Source: Atherinomorus stipes
Lineage: Eukaryota > Chordata > Actinopteri > Atheriniformes > Atherinidae
Direction: 5' to 3'
Assembly (NCBI GenBank): GCA_023101725.1
Contig: JALJCO010000054.1
Location: 692,501-756,500 of the forward strand
Length of the DNA: 64,000 nucleotides
How positions within the stretch are numbered: position 1 is the first letter of the stretch; each line of letters opens with the position of its first letter. Positions 33,252-43,650 of this stretch are shown here, piece by piece. A program made the position numbers and the translations under genes. The notes below the pieces were generated by a model. That model was not told the origin of the DNA. It did not search any database and saw only the letters and a list, made by a program, of their open reading frames with translations.

Positions 33252-35091
33252 AATTAGAACACACTATCAAGCAAACAGCCCCCCCCCCCCTCTCCTTCCA
33301 CCCTTCAACTGCCTGAGTGGAGCTGAGTAACTGCTGAGCAGTCAGGTCTGGGTTTTCAAACAAATCACTTTAAAAGAAAACTTCTGCTGCAACACTGAGG
33401 AGGCGACCACAACCTTGTCATGACCTGTAAGTTAATTTATTTTCTAAATGCTGTCTTGTCTGATAAAAATAGCTCACTGTCTGAAATGCACATGTTGCTA
33501 ACAGATAGCCTTTAGCAAAGTCCGGCCGCCGGGCAGCTTGACCTACTTTCTTTAAATAAGGTTATAGCTAAATAGGGTGTAGCCAATCAAAATGAAATCA
33601 GCTTGGTCTACGGGTAAAGCTGCATATCATTACCGCACCCAACTCTTTTACTGAGGAAGGGGGTCTAGTGTGCCAAAACAACCCCCACTGTAAAAAGTGA
33701 AGTTTTTTTCTTTGCAATATTTACATATGCAGTAATGTCAACTACATGAACCAGTTTTTACTATGTCATTACTCCTTTAAAACACTATTATAATCCCCTC
33801 CAATCAAGATAATACCTTCTGAGTTGTCTGCAAGCAAAGACGCAATATTCTTAAAAAAGTTCCGGCAGTCCTCATGTGGTGCATACAGATTAAGTAAGGT
33901 GATTTTAGTGCCCCCTATACTCCCAGTTACCATCACATATCTCCCCTCTTTGTCTGAAAATGTTTTTTTTATGGCAGAAATATACTGATTTACTCAAAAG
34001 GATTGCAACCCTCTCTTTCTCCCACCCTCAAAGGAAGAGCTGTATTGCTGGTCTACCCACTCTCTCCTCAATTTTACATGTTCCTTATCAGAAAGATATT
34101 CTTGTAAAGATCTCTTGTATCATCGCTATTGCGCAGTTCAGCTTTTTTAATTGGTTGAAAACTTTTTTCTTCTTAATTGGGCTACACAAGCCTTTCACAT
34201 TATAAGTAACACAAATTAAACCTTCCATGCTTTTTTTTTTTTGATCTGACAGGTTTTCACACTATTTGAGTTTAGATTGTTGTCTTGTAAGATAATAACA
34301 TACTTAACAAAAAAAACGGCCCACAGTCAGTCCCAGGACAAAATGTAATAACACATTCGAACCAACAACAAACACACAAAATAGACTGAACTTCCACATA
34401 TCCAACTGGATTAATTAGTCGAACTCAAAAATTGCCTTCCAAACCTGAATTAACCAGTCCCCGTTGTTTCTTAGGCGGAGGATGGTGACCGTTCCTCTGT
34501 GGGACAACACACAAAGCGTTGGGGCTTCTGTCGTCCGTCTCGTAGAGCGGCGCCTTGGAGGGCATGGGAAGCACGAGATGAGCGGTTCATCCGAGGAGTA
34601 AGAATAATGAAAAAGAAAAAAAAATCCTCATCTTCTCCTGACATACCATGTTTGCACCATGACATGAACACGGCGTGGGTAAGATTTAGTTGTCTGCGCT
34701 CAGTAAAGTCTTGATCTCGGCACGTGAAAGCTCATTTGAACCTTGCTGTCCTCTGGCGGAGCTCCATGGACGTTGGGACATCTCTGCTTCGATCTGCTCC
34801 CTTTCTCTCTCTTGAACGTGAATTTCCAGCTCCTGAAGCATTGGGAGAGCTTCTGCAATAGTCGAGTAAGTCTTGTCCCGATTATCCATCCATATTCTGA
34901 TCTGTGCTGGGTAGAGGCATTTCGCTTTTATTTTCTTCTGTTTCAGCTGTTTAATGACTGCCCGCACTTGCGCTCTTGCTCTGTAGCTCAGGGGAGTAGT
35001 CGTGATCAAAGAAAATCTGTTCTACTTCGAACAGAACTTTCCCCAGTGACCAAGCCTGTCGTAGGATGCTTTCATTAAAAGAATGGGGTTT

Positions 35092-35650
35092 ATGCATGAC
35101 GCGTTCTTTAGAACTTCCAGTTTACAATACGCCAGGAAAGGATTGCCGGTTCAGCCTGTGGGACGGGTTGTGGTGGTAGATTTGAAGATTTAAGTAAACG
35201 AATGACATATTGTTCATAATCCAGACGACAGATTGTATAGTAACCTGATTGATTGGTGAGTGATATTTATTGTTATTACAACACGGTGTCCGAATCAACA
35301 ACATTTTTAACATATAACTGTCCATAGACCGTTAATAGAGATCTGTCACTGTCCTCTGATGCTACCTCCGAGCTATCGGTGTTAGCTAAACACTTACCTT
35401 CATAATTGTGCATGAAGTTGGTTATATACAACTTAAAGCCTTTAACCCGCTTGCTTGCTGACGTCGCAGTGTGCTTCTGAAAAATCCTGTGGACATCGTC
35501 CACGTTGATGCGAGGCAAGTCTTGAAGACAGCACATAAAATATGTAATTTTACCTGTTGTTGTGACCACAGACAGCAAACAGCGGTTGTGGCAGTGCTGA
35601 ACTGGAAGTAGTGGAGCTGACTTGTTGTAAACTGGAAGTGACCGTGCATA
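35092..35650 (-). mobile_element. DNA-transposon fragment inserted in L1 ORF1
   Basis: The edges carry facing repeats: ACTTCCAGTTTACAA (35111-35125) and TTGTAAACTGGAAGT (35618-35632) are exact reverse complements. Outside them GGTTTATGCA and TGCATAAACC also face each other, so the terminal repeat probably begins GGGTTTATGC. The interior holds an exon-like frame with a canonical donor. It splits the L1 ORF1 between its RRM and C-terminal domains. The superfamily is not certain; the coding fragment suggests an element with a YqaJ-type second gene. Confidence 0.55.
35398..35570 (-). pseudogene. exon fragment of a transposon-borne gene, YqaJ-element-like
   Basis: The minus-strand frame reads FMCCLQDLPRINVDDVHRIF, then ASKRVKGFKLY and NFMHNYEG, followed directly by a consensus donor (AAG/GTAAGT, GT at 35397-35396). 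The pattern 'LPD..DVH.IF....SKR.KGFKLY..F.HNYEG' resembles the N-terminal part of long fish transposon proteins that end in a YqaJ-type nuclease domain. That is an inference from memory of the pattern. No downstream exon is present, so this is a dead piece. Confidence 0.4.
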
Positions 35651-36587
35651 AACCCTATAGTCCATGAACTTAACAATCAGCGAGCGTGGGTTAGCTGTCA
35701 GGCTCTTGGGCTTTGCAGTGTGTGCACGATGCGCCCTCTCGATGTTTATATCGCTGAATTCAGATGGAAGTTGTAGGGCGTTTTGAAGCAAATCCTTAAC
35801 AAAAGCTTGAACATCCCATCCTTCGCATCCCTTGGGTACTCGATATACAGGTATTCTCAAGTTGTTTCACCTCAGCCTGGTCTCCATGTCATCACATTTG
35901 GCTGTCAGGTCCATTTTTCGGTGGAGCATGTACCGAAGCGCCCGTTTATGGCGCCTGATGGTGTCTTCATTTGTGTTGATACGACCCTCTGCTTCTGCCG
36001 TTGTGTTTTTTTAATGGTTGTTAGTTTGTCTCCCATCTCTCTAATAGACGTCTTGAGACTTGTCAGACAATGCTTAGTTTGAGTATGGCCCTCCAGATCC
36101 TCCCTTCTGAGTTTTTCTAACTCCGCCATTATTTTACACTTGGAATCGCGTGCATTAGCTTCTGCAGCTACACTATCCGTTTGCTTCAGAATTAGCTGTT
36201 ACAAGTTCTCTGTTTTGTCCTGATTTTGGTCCTGTTTACTTGCACCCTTGTTTCTGGCAGACATTGCCATAATGTTATGTTGAAAATCGCCAAGTTTTGC
36301 ACTTTTTTAGTTATATATTTTAGTACACATAGCAGATGGAGCCTTCCCCCTATGCTGCTGCTGATAGCATGACGTCACCGGAAGTCCATCTACTGGGATT
36401 TTAATGCACATCCATTTCTACAGTTTACAGTGAATGGTCAAAAGAAAAAACACAAAATACGGCAAATAGGCGAAAGATATCTGGATAAAAATGTCAGAGA
36501 AGAATGGCTATTGGTTTGAGACTATAGAAAGGCAACAACAACTGAAATAACCACTACTTACAACCAAGGCATGCAGAATACCATCTC

Positions 36588-37541
36588 TAAGGCTATGTTG
36601 ACACTAAGTAGTTAATATTATACGAGGACATTTAACTCCAGTTCTTGTCTGCATCCATACAGTTAATGGAATAGTTTAAAGGCCCGTCCATTTGCATGTA
36701 CTGAGCATGTGCCACAGATGCATGTGCATTACATCAGCATGTAAACAGGATGTTCATTTCACTTGCTACTTGGACTAGCGAAGTAATGGCTGCGCAGAGA
36801 AAATTAGATTTTTTTTTCCTTTGGACTGACAAAGTGGCATTGTTGCTAAGGCTGGGCAGAAACTACGATTTTCTCAATCGTGCCTTGCAGGTCCACCTCA
36901 AAACTGCATGAATAAATCGCAGGGTTGAAACGTTCAATGTGCACAATTCATGTTCTCGCACTGTACAAGGTACAGTACGACTCAACCGCTCACACTGTAC
37001 GTCCATATAGGACACGTCAGACATTGTGACTGGGAAACATAACATGAAAATGTCATGACGCATGTATGTATGTATGTAGATCCTCCCTAAAAATGCACCC
37101 ATTACCATGTCCTTGTGAAAGCCCATTTATGCTCTACGCAGAAGACGGATGCGCAGACGGACGGACATTTTTTCCGTCCGTCTTTTCTCAAAATTGGGCA
37201 AAAATCACAGTGTAACCCCGACTTTAATAAATGACTATAAAACTTTTATGGCTGGACAAAATGCAGACTGGGAATCGAGCTGTTTAGGCTACTTTGCTGT
37301 GACAGGCTTTTGCTATCAGTCTGCGACAGGTTTTTGTTGTCATCACTTTCTCTAATGAAAAGTTATCCATACTAGACTGTTTACCCATCAGCTTGGCATT
37401 TACATGTCTCCCTTACATGTCCCCCTTAACCGGCTAAAACAATATGCAAATAAGGGCCCCTTAAACACCGGATGAATGTGGAAAATAGGGGGTATTGTGC
37501 ACGTTCAAGCACTTACATGGCCTAGTGTAGAAGTGGCCTAA
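36588..37541. mobile_element. possible TIR DNA element, poorly defined
   Basis: The left TAAGGCTATGTTGACACTAAG and the right end, read on the minus strand as TAGGCCACTTCTACACTAGGC, are loosely reverse-complementary. Inside are a hAT-like AAGGCTGGGCAGAAACTACG (36848-36867) and a small palindrome around GGACGGACATTTTTTCCGTC (37158-37177). Boundaries and class are uncertain. Confidence 0.3.
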
Positions 37542-37619
37542 ATGCGCATCATGTCAAACCTTGAAGCAGAAGTGCTATAGCCTGGTACACCAGCCTGACC
37601 AACGCCATGTATGAGACAC

Positions 37620-38010
37620 AACAAGTCTGTCTGGGCTCCTTCCATTGGGAAGTGATCGCCACTCAATAAAAAAAATTGACTGGACCAATCACAGTGCGGG
37701 AGGCGAGACTTTACGACATCTTTTTCAACGACTCTTTCCCTCTAACCATAAACAGTCAGAATGGTGGCCACAGAGGAGCGACTATATGACAATGCCCTTT
37801 CTGATGTCTTAATGAGCTGCAAATGTCCTTAAGCCCGCAACAATTTGCTGCTCTGAAGGCTTTCCTCCATGTTTTCCTCCGAGCAGAAGACATTTGCATC
37901 ACTTCCGTGTTTCTCTGATTGGTTCTCTCCGGTTCACTTTCCTCCTGTTAGTCCCGCCTCTTGTCTCGCATTGGAAATCAGTCTCCAGCGGAGGGAACCC
38001 AGACTGAAGG
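37620..38010 (+). mobile_element. TIR DNA element carrying a RecQ-helicase-like fragment (copy 2)
   Basis: The left AAGTCTGTCTGGGCTCCTTC and the right end, on the minus strand CTTCAGTCTGGGTTCCCTCC, form inverted repeats like those of copy 1 (CAGTCTGGCTACATTCC). The order of modules is the same: terminal repeat, upstream segment, ATGGTGGCC start, helicase-like frame, CTGATTGGTT, right repeat. Ends approximate, target duplication not seen. Confidence 0.45.
37762..37890 (+). pseudogene. RecQ-like helicase N-terminal fragment, copy 2
   Basis: The frame reads ATEERLYDNALSDVLMSCKC, then after a frameshift LSPQQFAALKAFLH. The spacing and residues match copy 1 (VLSELQ.., EQNTALEAFL), including the glutamine typical of RecQ motif 0. 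It lacks the Walker A loop. Two independently decayed copies with the same layout support a common coding ancestor. Confidence 0.4.
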
Positions 38011-38023
38011 GAAAGGCAGAAAG

Positions 38024-38050
38024 GGGAACTTTTTCATGCCCGCATCTGTA
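38024..38050 (+). repeat. 27-bp segment shared with 14594-14620, copy 2
   Basis: Exact copy of the 27 bases at 14594-14620. Here it lies between the RecQ-like element and the Tc1 transposase remnant, and is in frame with the latter. Confidence 0.9.
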
Positions 38051-38420
38051 CTGCGTCCACCTTCAGATGTCTCCTTCCATCAGGGTAAGGCACCATGTCA
38101 CAAAGCTCAAATCATCTCAAACTGGTTTCTTGAACATGACAACACTGTAGACAGATGGCCACCACAGTCACCAAACCGCAATCCAGTGGAGCACCTTTTG
38201 TATGCGGTGGAACAGGAGATCACATCATGCATCATGCAGCTGACAATCTGCGGCAACTGTGTGATGGCATTATCTCAATATGCACCGAAATCTCTGAGGA
38301 ATGTTTCCAACACTTTGCTGAATTTATGCCACAAAGTTTAAGGCATTTCTGAAGGCAAATTTGTGCCAAACCTGGTATCAGCAAGTTGGACCGGATAAAG
38401 TGTCCAGGGACTGAATATGC
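38030..38420 (+). pseudogene. Tc1-like transposase C-terminal remnant
   Basis: The frame reads APCHKAQIISNWFLEHDN, then RWPPQSPNRNPVEHLLYAVE, containing the catalytic E block of DD34E transposases. A frameshift follows, and the next frame continues NLRQLCDGIISI..SEECFQHFAEFMP, the usual C-terminus. The aspartate expected just before APCHK is a glycine in this copy (QGKAPC), so the catalytic triad is broken. The N-terminal DNA-binding half and both terminal repeats are absent. An AT-rich repeat follows it. Confidence 0.8.
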
Positions 38421-38434
38421 CAACCACAGAGTAG

Positions 38435-38524
38435 TTAATTAATTTAATTAAATTAATTAAATTAATTAATAAAATTAAAATTAAAATTAAATTATTTAAT
38501 TAAATTAATTAATTTAATTAATCC
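38435..38524. repeat. (TTAATTAAA)n-like AT-rich tandem repeat
   Basis: About 90 bp made only of A and T in TTAATT and AAATTA units, with many small palindromes. Confidence 0.92.
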
Positions 38525-38858
38525 TGCAGCCCAAACGTTTCCAAGACAAAAATATGATACAACAAATGTGATTTATTACATTAAACTGAAGTTCTATCCA
38601 AACTGTCAAAATGTATAATTAAAGTAGCTTTAATCAGCCTGGGCAAATGACTTGCTGTGAAAAAGATCAGATGATTAATCTCTTTGACCTAATCTAAATT
38701 ATCTGAAACATAAATACTGGATACATTCATATGAAATCCTACACACATTCAGGTTTCCAATATGGTGAATCATGCTGAATTTGGTAAGGACTTAACTTAT
38801 CTTTTATGTTTCAGGAGAAAAAATCATTCATTTTCGCTCTTTTTTTAGATTTGAGTAA

Positions 38859-39640
38859 CACTGGAAAACCCGAATAGATTTTCGGGTTTTTAAAAACCGA
38901 ATATTACCCCTGGGTTACCCTTACCGGAATTTTGGTCATGTAACGTTTGGAAATCCATTGAAAGGAATATTTAATTGTGTTCTGCGATGCTCTATCTGCA
39001 AGCTTTTTGGCGTTTGATTAAATTAGGGTTTTGTACTAGCGATCCATCAGTGCTTGCACAGCTGCTGTTTATTATCACCATGGCAACACGCACCCCGAGA
39101 GGAGCTGGTGTGCAAACAGACTTGCGGGGCTCCATCACTATCTGGAAAGTTTGGTGAAGATGTGATAGAGGAAAGTTAACTGACTCAGCCGGAGTGTTAA
39201 CTTCATCATTACAACCGTTCCCACCAGTCCTGGCTGAGACCTTCATCTGTCCGGCGGACTCTGCTGGAAACGGGAAGCGGGATGTGCTCCGAGCTGCATT
39301 TTCAGGACACGCTTCCTTTATGATCCGTCAGGCTGGTGGGTCAGTACCAGCACGCCGGACTGCAGTCAAGCCCGCCGCTTTCGCGGATCCGGGTCAAGCC
39401 AATCGGCGTTATTTTTGCTGTAACCTGAAACTTGGCTGGCTTTACCGCAGTGACCCGTATGGTTCATTATCCGCCACTTCATGACGTTTTTCGGGCGTGT
39501 TTTGGTCGGGATATTCCAATTGATTTCAGAGTATAAGGAGACTCTGTTGTCACGATAAACGGGTTATTCCTGATCTTTCAGAAACCGGAATATTGACTTT
39601 AACTGAATTTTGATGGCATGTAAACGTGGTCACTGTTTAT
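38859..39640. mobile_element. non-autonomous DNA element, class unknown
   Basis: The left part has CACTGGAAAACCCG and a palindromic CGGGTTTTTAAAAACCG, the right part AACCGGAATATTGAC and GGCATGTAAACGTGGTCACTG. The region at 58880-60535 begins and ends with the same kinds of module (CACTGGGAAAACCCG, TTTTTAAAAACCC; CTAATATTCCGG, GCATGTAAACGCAGTGA). The interior is GC-rich with a CACCATGGCAACACGC start-like segment. Superfamily not identified. Confidence 0.45.
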
Positions 39641-42204
39641 TAGTGAAAGATCTTAAGAATGACTCGATAGATTGTTTTGAAATGTAAATAAATATCCCTG
39701 GTGCACAGTAGATGGTTAATTCACTCAGCAACAATCTTTAACACGTTACTGTAATATGCTCCACTTGAAGCCAAACAAATAAAATGCCCACAGCATTATC
39801 TCTTTGACAAATGCAAATATTACTGTTGACATGGTTGCCAATTTGTGCTATGGAAAATACTCTGGACAGTGTGCCTCCAAAGAGTCATTGACCATTGGCC
39901 AAATAGAAAGCAGCCCCTCTTTTAAAAACAAGATGTGTAAATCACTCCTGGTTAAGATAAACCTGATGAGAAGCATGTACCTTAACAAGGCAAATGTATC
40001 CCACTTAGCAGAAGGAGATGACAGCATTGTGGTACAGCAGAGAGCATGTAGCAGCAGGATCAACAATTATCAGGGCAGATAAATAGCAGCCCAGCACTAC
40101 TTAACAGCTTGGTCTTCTTTTTTTATTATTGTTATTATTCTCTCTAATAGCTGGAAAAGCATAAAATGCCAAAAAAAAAACCCCCACAGAAATCACAAAA
40201 GGAAATAATTCCTATTAGAATGTAAGATTTAAAGTATTTATCCCCCAAGAGAAACAACTTTGCAAAGGTTTTAAAACCCTACAAGAATGCAGGAAATATT
40301 TGTGAGTCGCACAAGACTGATAACATCAAATGTTGCCTGCTTAGCACAGAGAGTGGGATAAAAACAACTCCAACCAAGATGACGGGTTAACATAGGACAA
40401 GAGCAGACATGGCCTGACGGATAAATATCTGAGCTGCAGAGACATATATTCCTGGTAATGTCATCAGGGTGGCACAATTTTCTTTCCACTCTCAGATTTG
40501 TGTCCGTTTGCCAGAGCCATCTCCAACTTAATGATAACTATAGGAACCAGAGTAATTCTTGTTGCCAATTCTTTCTTAAATAAGCAGATGACAGCGGATG
40601 TGAGGAGGAAATAAAGAGACACTTATTAATTACTTCGTAAATTCAGAAGTTAAAATAACGGGACAAATTGTTCCAAGTATAATCTGATTTTCTTGGGATT
40701 TGTTGCATAAGTGTCTGACGAGTAAATTCAGAAACTAAAACCAAATGACAGAAGCACAGTGGCTAAAAATCAGCTTCATATTTTTGTCTTGAAAAAATTT
40801 ATATCACTATCTTACATACTGTGGTCGTAATACACAGCAGTTGTATATGAAGCACAATTGCGCAGCAAATGGCTTACAGCTCACTCGGTGGGTGTTTTTT
40901 TAGGGCTCAAGCAACATATTCTTTATGCAAATGAAATCCTTAGTGGGAAGGTGACATATCTTTTAAAAATGCAACCATATCTCACCTTGATTTAAGATAT
41001 GTTGTTGTACTGTTGATTGTCCTTTTTTTTATAATACGGTTGGTGTTTCTCTGTATGTCCCCTCAAATGAGCTGTTCTCATAATGCTGTTTATGTTTTAT
41101 CAACAAAAATTTGGGCTATTAAAGTTGTAAGCCTCATTTGTTCAATAAAAGCCTGCTGCCAGAAAATATGTCCAACTCCCTTAGAAGTCACCACAACCAT
41201 TCCAGCGCATACTGTCATTAATATGAATTCATAATTGATGAATGCATAGAACCAAATAAGCTGGTCAGGTTTTAGTATCATTTATGGGCTCCAGCTCAAG
41301 AAGTATGAGCCATGTGTTTATTGTGCATGTATATTAGAACAGGATAGCCCAGTGCTGAAAAGTGTTATGTTTATTACATAGTAATGTTTTGATAGATTTG
41401 CAGACCTATTTTCCAGGGAGTATTTAATATATATGGATTTATTATTTAATTTTCTGTCTAATGTATAACTGGCATTGCATTTCTAAATGGGTACTACTTG
41501 AGTCATTGCACTCAGCAGGAGCAGCTTGTGGAATAAATTCTGCTACACCAGCAACCTTTTTTAAAAAGAAAAAAAATGCATCTCATGCAGTTATTGTTTC
41601 TCTGCCACAGAGGGAAGTAAATACAAACGCTAATGTCAAAGAAACACTCTCTAAATAAGAGACTTGCATTCATGCACAATTGAAAAATCTACATGTTAAA
41701 ATTCTGATAGGGCTCGTCTGCCAGCTGTCTTTGCCATCACACTTCTTTGGATTATTTTTTTTAAATTTTTTTTTATCTCCTATGGACATGGCTGTAGGAC
41801 CTCTGCTCCTTTTTTTTCCTTTTACCATCTTATAACCACTTTTATTTAATAGCAGCACTGTTGCTTGGTGACCATGGTAGAAACCGATATCCCTGCAGAA
41901 ATCAGAGGATGACATAGAGATACACACGGGGAACAAAGTGAATGGGCACATTGAACGTTCAGAAAAGGAACTTGTACAGAAGAAGATAGATCTATACATG
42001 AGCTGAATCTTCTCTATCACCATGGACATGGTGACATTGCCGTGGTCGACAAGTTAATGCCTCTGGTAAGAGATTTGAAGGGACCTTTGTGTGTACAATT
42101 ATATTTAAGGTACACTCAGGTAGCGCTATCAATGTCTGCTGTTTAGATAAAAACAAACTGCTACAACAGTTCATTTTATGTACCTCATGCTAAATAGCGG
42201 CTCT
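39641..42204. other. no gene seen; long repeat-free blocks, candidate conserved non-coding sequence
   Basis: Blocks 39800-40700 and 41000-41420 lack transposon ends, low complexity and coding signals. They contain AT-rich cores such as CAAATGCAAATATTACTG (octamer-like ATGCAAAT) and CATTAATATGAATTCATAATTG. Such long repeat-poor stretches in an otherwise repeat-packed window are where conserved regulatory elements are most likely. A (T)8 and other short runs occur near 41025 and 41750. Confidence 0.3.
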
Positions 42205-42212
42205 ATGACTAC

Positions 42213-43596
42213 TAGGCCTGCACGATTTTGACAAAAAATCTAATTGCGATTTTTCTGAGAAATATTGCGATTCGATTTGCTATTTTTTTATATTTTATAG
42301 TTTTAAATGCATAAAACTAAAATTATGAATGAATGAAGTCGTTGCTTTTACAACAATAATCTACTTTAAAAACTATTTATGTGTCCAGCATCCTCTTCTG
42401 GCTTCTGTCTGATGTTGAACCTGAGAAATCTCTAATAAAAACTTCACAGTGATTGAGTTTGTTCAATGTTTTGTGATTACTACAAAAGTGATTAAATGTA
42501 GTTACTAACTCCTTCTCCCAAAAGTAACAGCATTTATAACAGAACTTCAGTTTTGTAAAATTAAAGAATTACTTGGAAAAGTAATAATTCTGTTACTTTT
42601 TAATATTCCCATTTAACTTTAATCTCTGTGTTGAATTATTTACTGATAAAAGTAAATATCAGATCTCACTAATGAATGAAATGGAATAAATAATGAACAG
42701 TCTTGGACAGTCAGACTGACAGATGTCAGAGGAGCTTCAGGTCCATGTGGTTATAACGGCTTCCAGCCAACACGTAGTTTTAATGAACATTTCACGTTGT
42801 TCATGTCTTTCATCTCTTAGAGAAAACTCATGTTTGTGATTTCAGTTTATAATTCTTCACGTTTTCTCTGACTTCACTGTTGCTGCGCCTGCAGCGTGTG
42901 TGTGTGTGCACCTGTGTTCAGCTGCGCATGAGGAGTCGTGTTTGCTGAGTCGTGTGGTTAGTTCATCAGTCATCATCATCACTTGTTTGTCGCTGTTTTA
43001 TTAACTGGATTCATACGCGTGCACAAATGTCAGGTTGATGACGTTGCCACCACCGCTGCTCTGCAGAGGCTCCACACGAACATCTTCCAACCTGCAGTGC
43101 AGACGGTCTGAACAGTTATCACATGAAGACCGCAACTCGAGTTGCGTGTATGTCCTGGACATACATGACGAGTATGTCCAGGTGTAACCGTATCACTCCG
43201 CCTCCTCTAGTACTGTTTCTTTTAACGCCATTATTCCATCACTGTTACCATCTGCTCCTCTCCCGTTACCAAAGAAGTCCCTTCAGCCGTTTTTATATAG
43301 ATAAGCAGTCACCATGAAAACATTTCACTCACAGCGCAATGTGAGGTACACGTGCAGTGTTTGTTGTTTGCTGCTGACTGCAGCCGGTGTAGTACACAAG
43401 CTCGTTTTCCATCACCATTTCTGATTGGCCAGCAAGCCAGGAATGCGGGGCGCTACCATTTTGATTGGTGAATAGGTTTGTCACTCAAATGTCAGAGACA
43501 GAAAAAAAACAAAACAAAATCAGGTGCATGAGGTTTGGTTATCGCAGTAGTTTAAACCTCAATATCGATGTGGTTAAGATTAATCGTGCAGCCCAA
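42213..43596. mobile_element. hAT element (1384 bp)
   Basis: Termini TAGGCCTGCACGATT and, from the right on the minus strand, TTGGGCTGCACGATT. The 8-bp duplication is imperfect: ATGACTAC (42205-42212) and ATGGCTCC (43597-43604), six of eight. Sub-terminal ATTGCGAT and ATATCGAT segments are typical of this group. No intact transposase. The next hAT element begins 55 bp further on. Confidence 0.75.
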
Positions 43597-43650
43597 ATGG
43601 CTCCTACTCCTGCAACTATTTCACAGTTGTCTCTATGACTCAATCTAACC

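Larger units (their letters stand above)
31594..33776. mobile_element. TTAA-flanked DNA element in L1 ORF2 (piggyBac- or Kolobok-like)
   Basis: TTAA at 31590-31593 and 33777-33780 flanks the insertion. The ends AGGTGCCATGACAT and ATGTCATTACTCCT are inverted repeats with matching core ATGACAT. The 2183 bp include a 1212-bp hAT (31739-32950) and a 214-bp MITE (33038-33251), leaving roughly 740 bp of the element itself, with no transposase. The TTAA and exact repair of the L1 frame define the boundaries firmly. A similar left end occurs at 62226. Confidence 0.85.
31075..34228 (-). pseudogene. L1-like ORF2, APE-type endonuclease domain, interrupted
   Basis: ORF2 normally encodes an endonuclease that nicks target DNA plus a reverse transcriptase; only the endonuclease part is here. 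From ATG 34228: YNVKGLCSPIKKKKVFNQLK (start of an APE-type endonuclease), AIAMIQE, a frameshift and stops, then VDQQYSSSF, and LYAPHED..FF leading to GGDYNSVL just before the insertion. After the insertion: LLADKRYKSKK, WCHLHP, SRINMFLIS and ITLSDHAPVVLKL. QE, GD.N and SDHAP are catalytic-site motifs of the family. Removing one TTAA copy and the inserted DNA restores the frame exactly across 31590/33780. The rest of ORF2 is missing. Confidence 0.85.
34686..36264 (-). pseudogene. L1-like ORF1 protein (RNA-binding), interrupted
   Basis: ORF1p is the RNA-binding chaperone of L1-type elements. From ATG 36264 the frame opens MSARNKGASKQ, meets a stop after 18 codons, then reads MAELEKLRREDLEG and a polar, heptad-like stretch that fits the coiled coil. 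The RRM-type domain follows (RIPVYRVPKG..., ERAHRAH, PRSLIVKF at about 35860-35650). After a 0.55-kb foreign insertion the C-terminal domain resumes: AWSLGKVLFEVEQIFFDHDY, then VIKQLKQKKIKAKCLYPAQI to LPMLQELE. The domain order matches the vertebrate L1 ORF1 layout. It is inactivated by the early stop, a frameshift near 35860 and the insertion. Confidence 0.8.
31072..36420 (-). mobile_element. L1-like LINE: 5' part with ORF1 and ORF2 endonuclease, 3' part missing
   Basis: On the minus strand from about 36420: a short 5' UTR, ORF1 (36264 to 34686), an intergenic spacer, then ORF2 from an ATG at 34228 through the endonuclease domain, stopping at about 31075 before any reverse transcriptase. Two foreign insertions are removed to read it: 31594-33776 in ORF2 and about 35092-35650 in ORF1. 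Keeping the 5' end and lacking the 3' end is the reverse of normal LINE truncation, so a later deletion or rearrangement probably removed the RT and 3' UTR. Confidence 0.85.
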
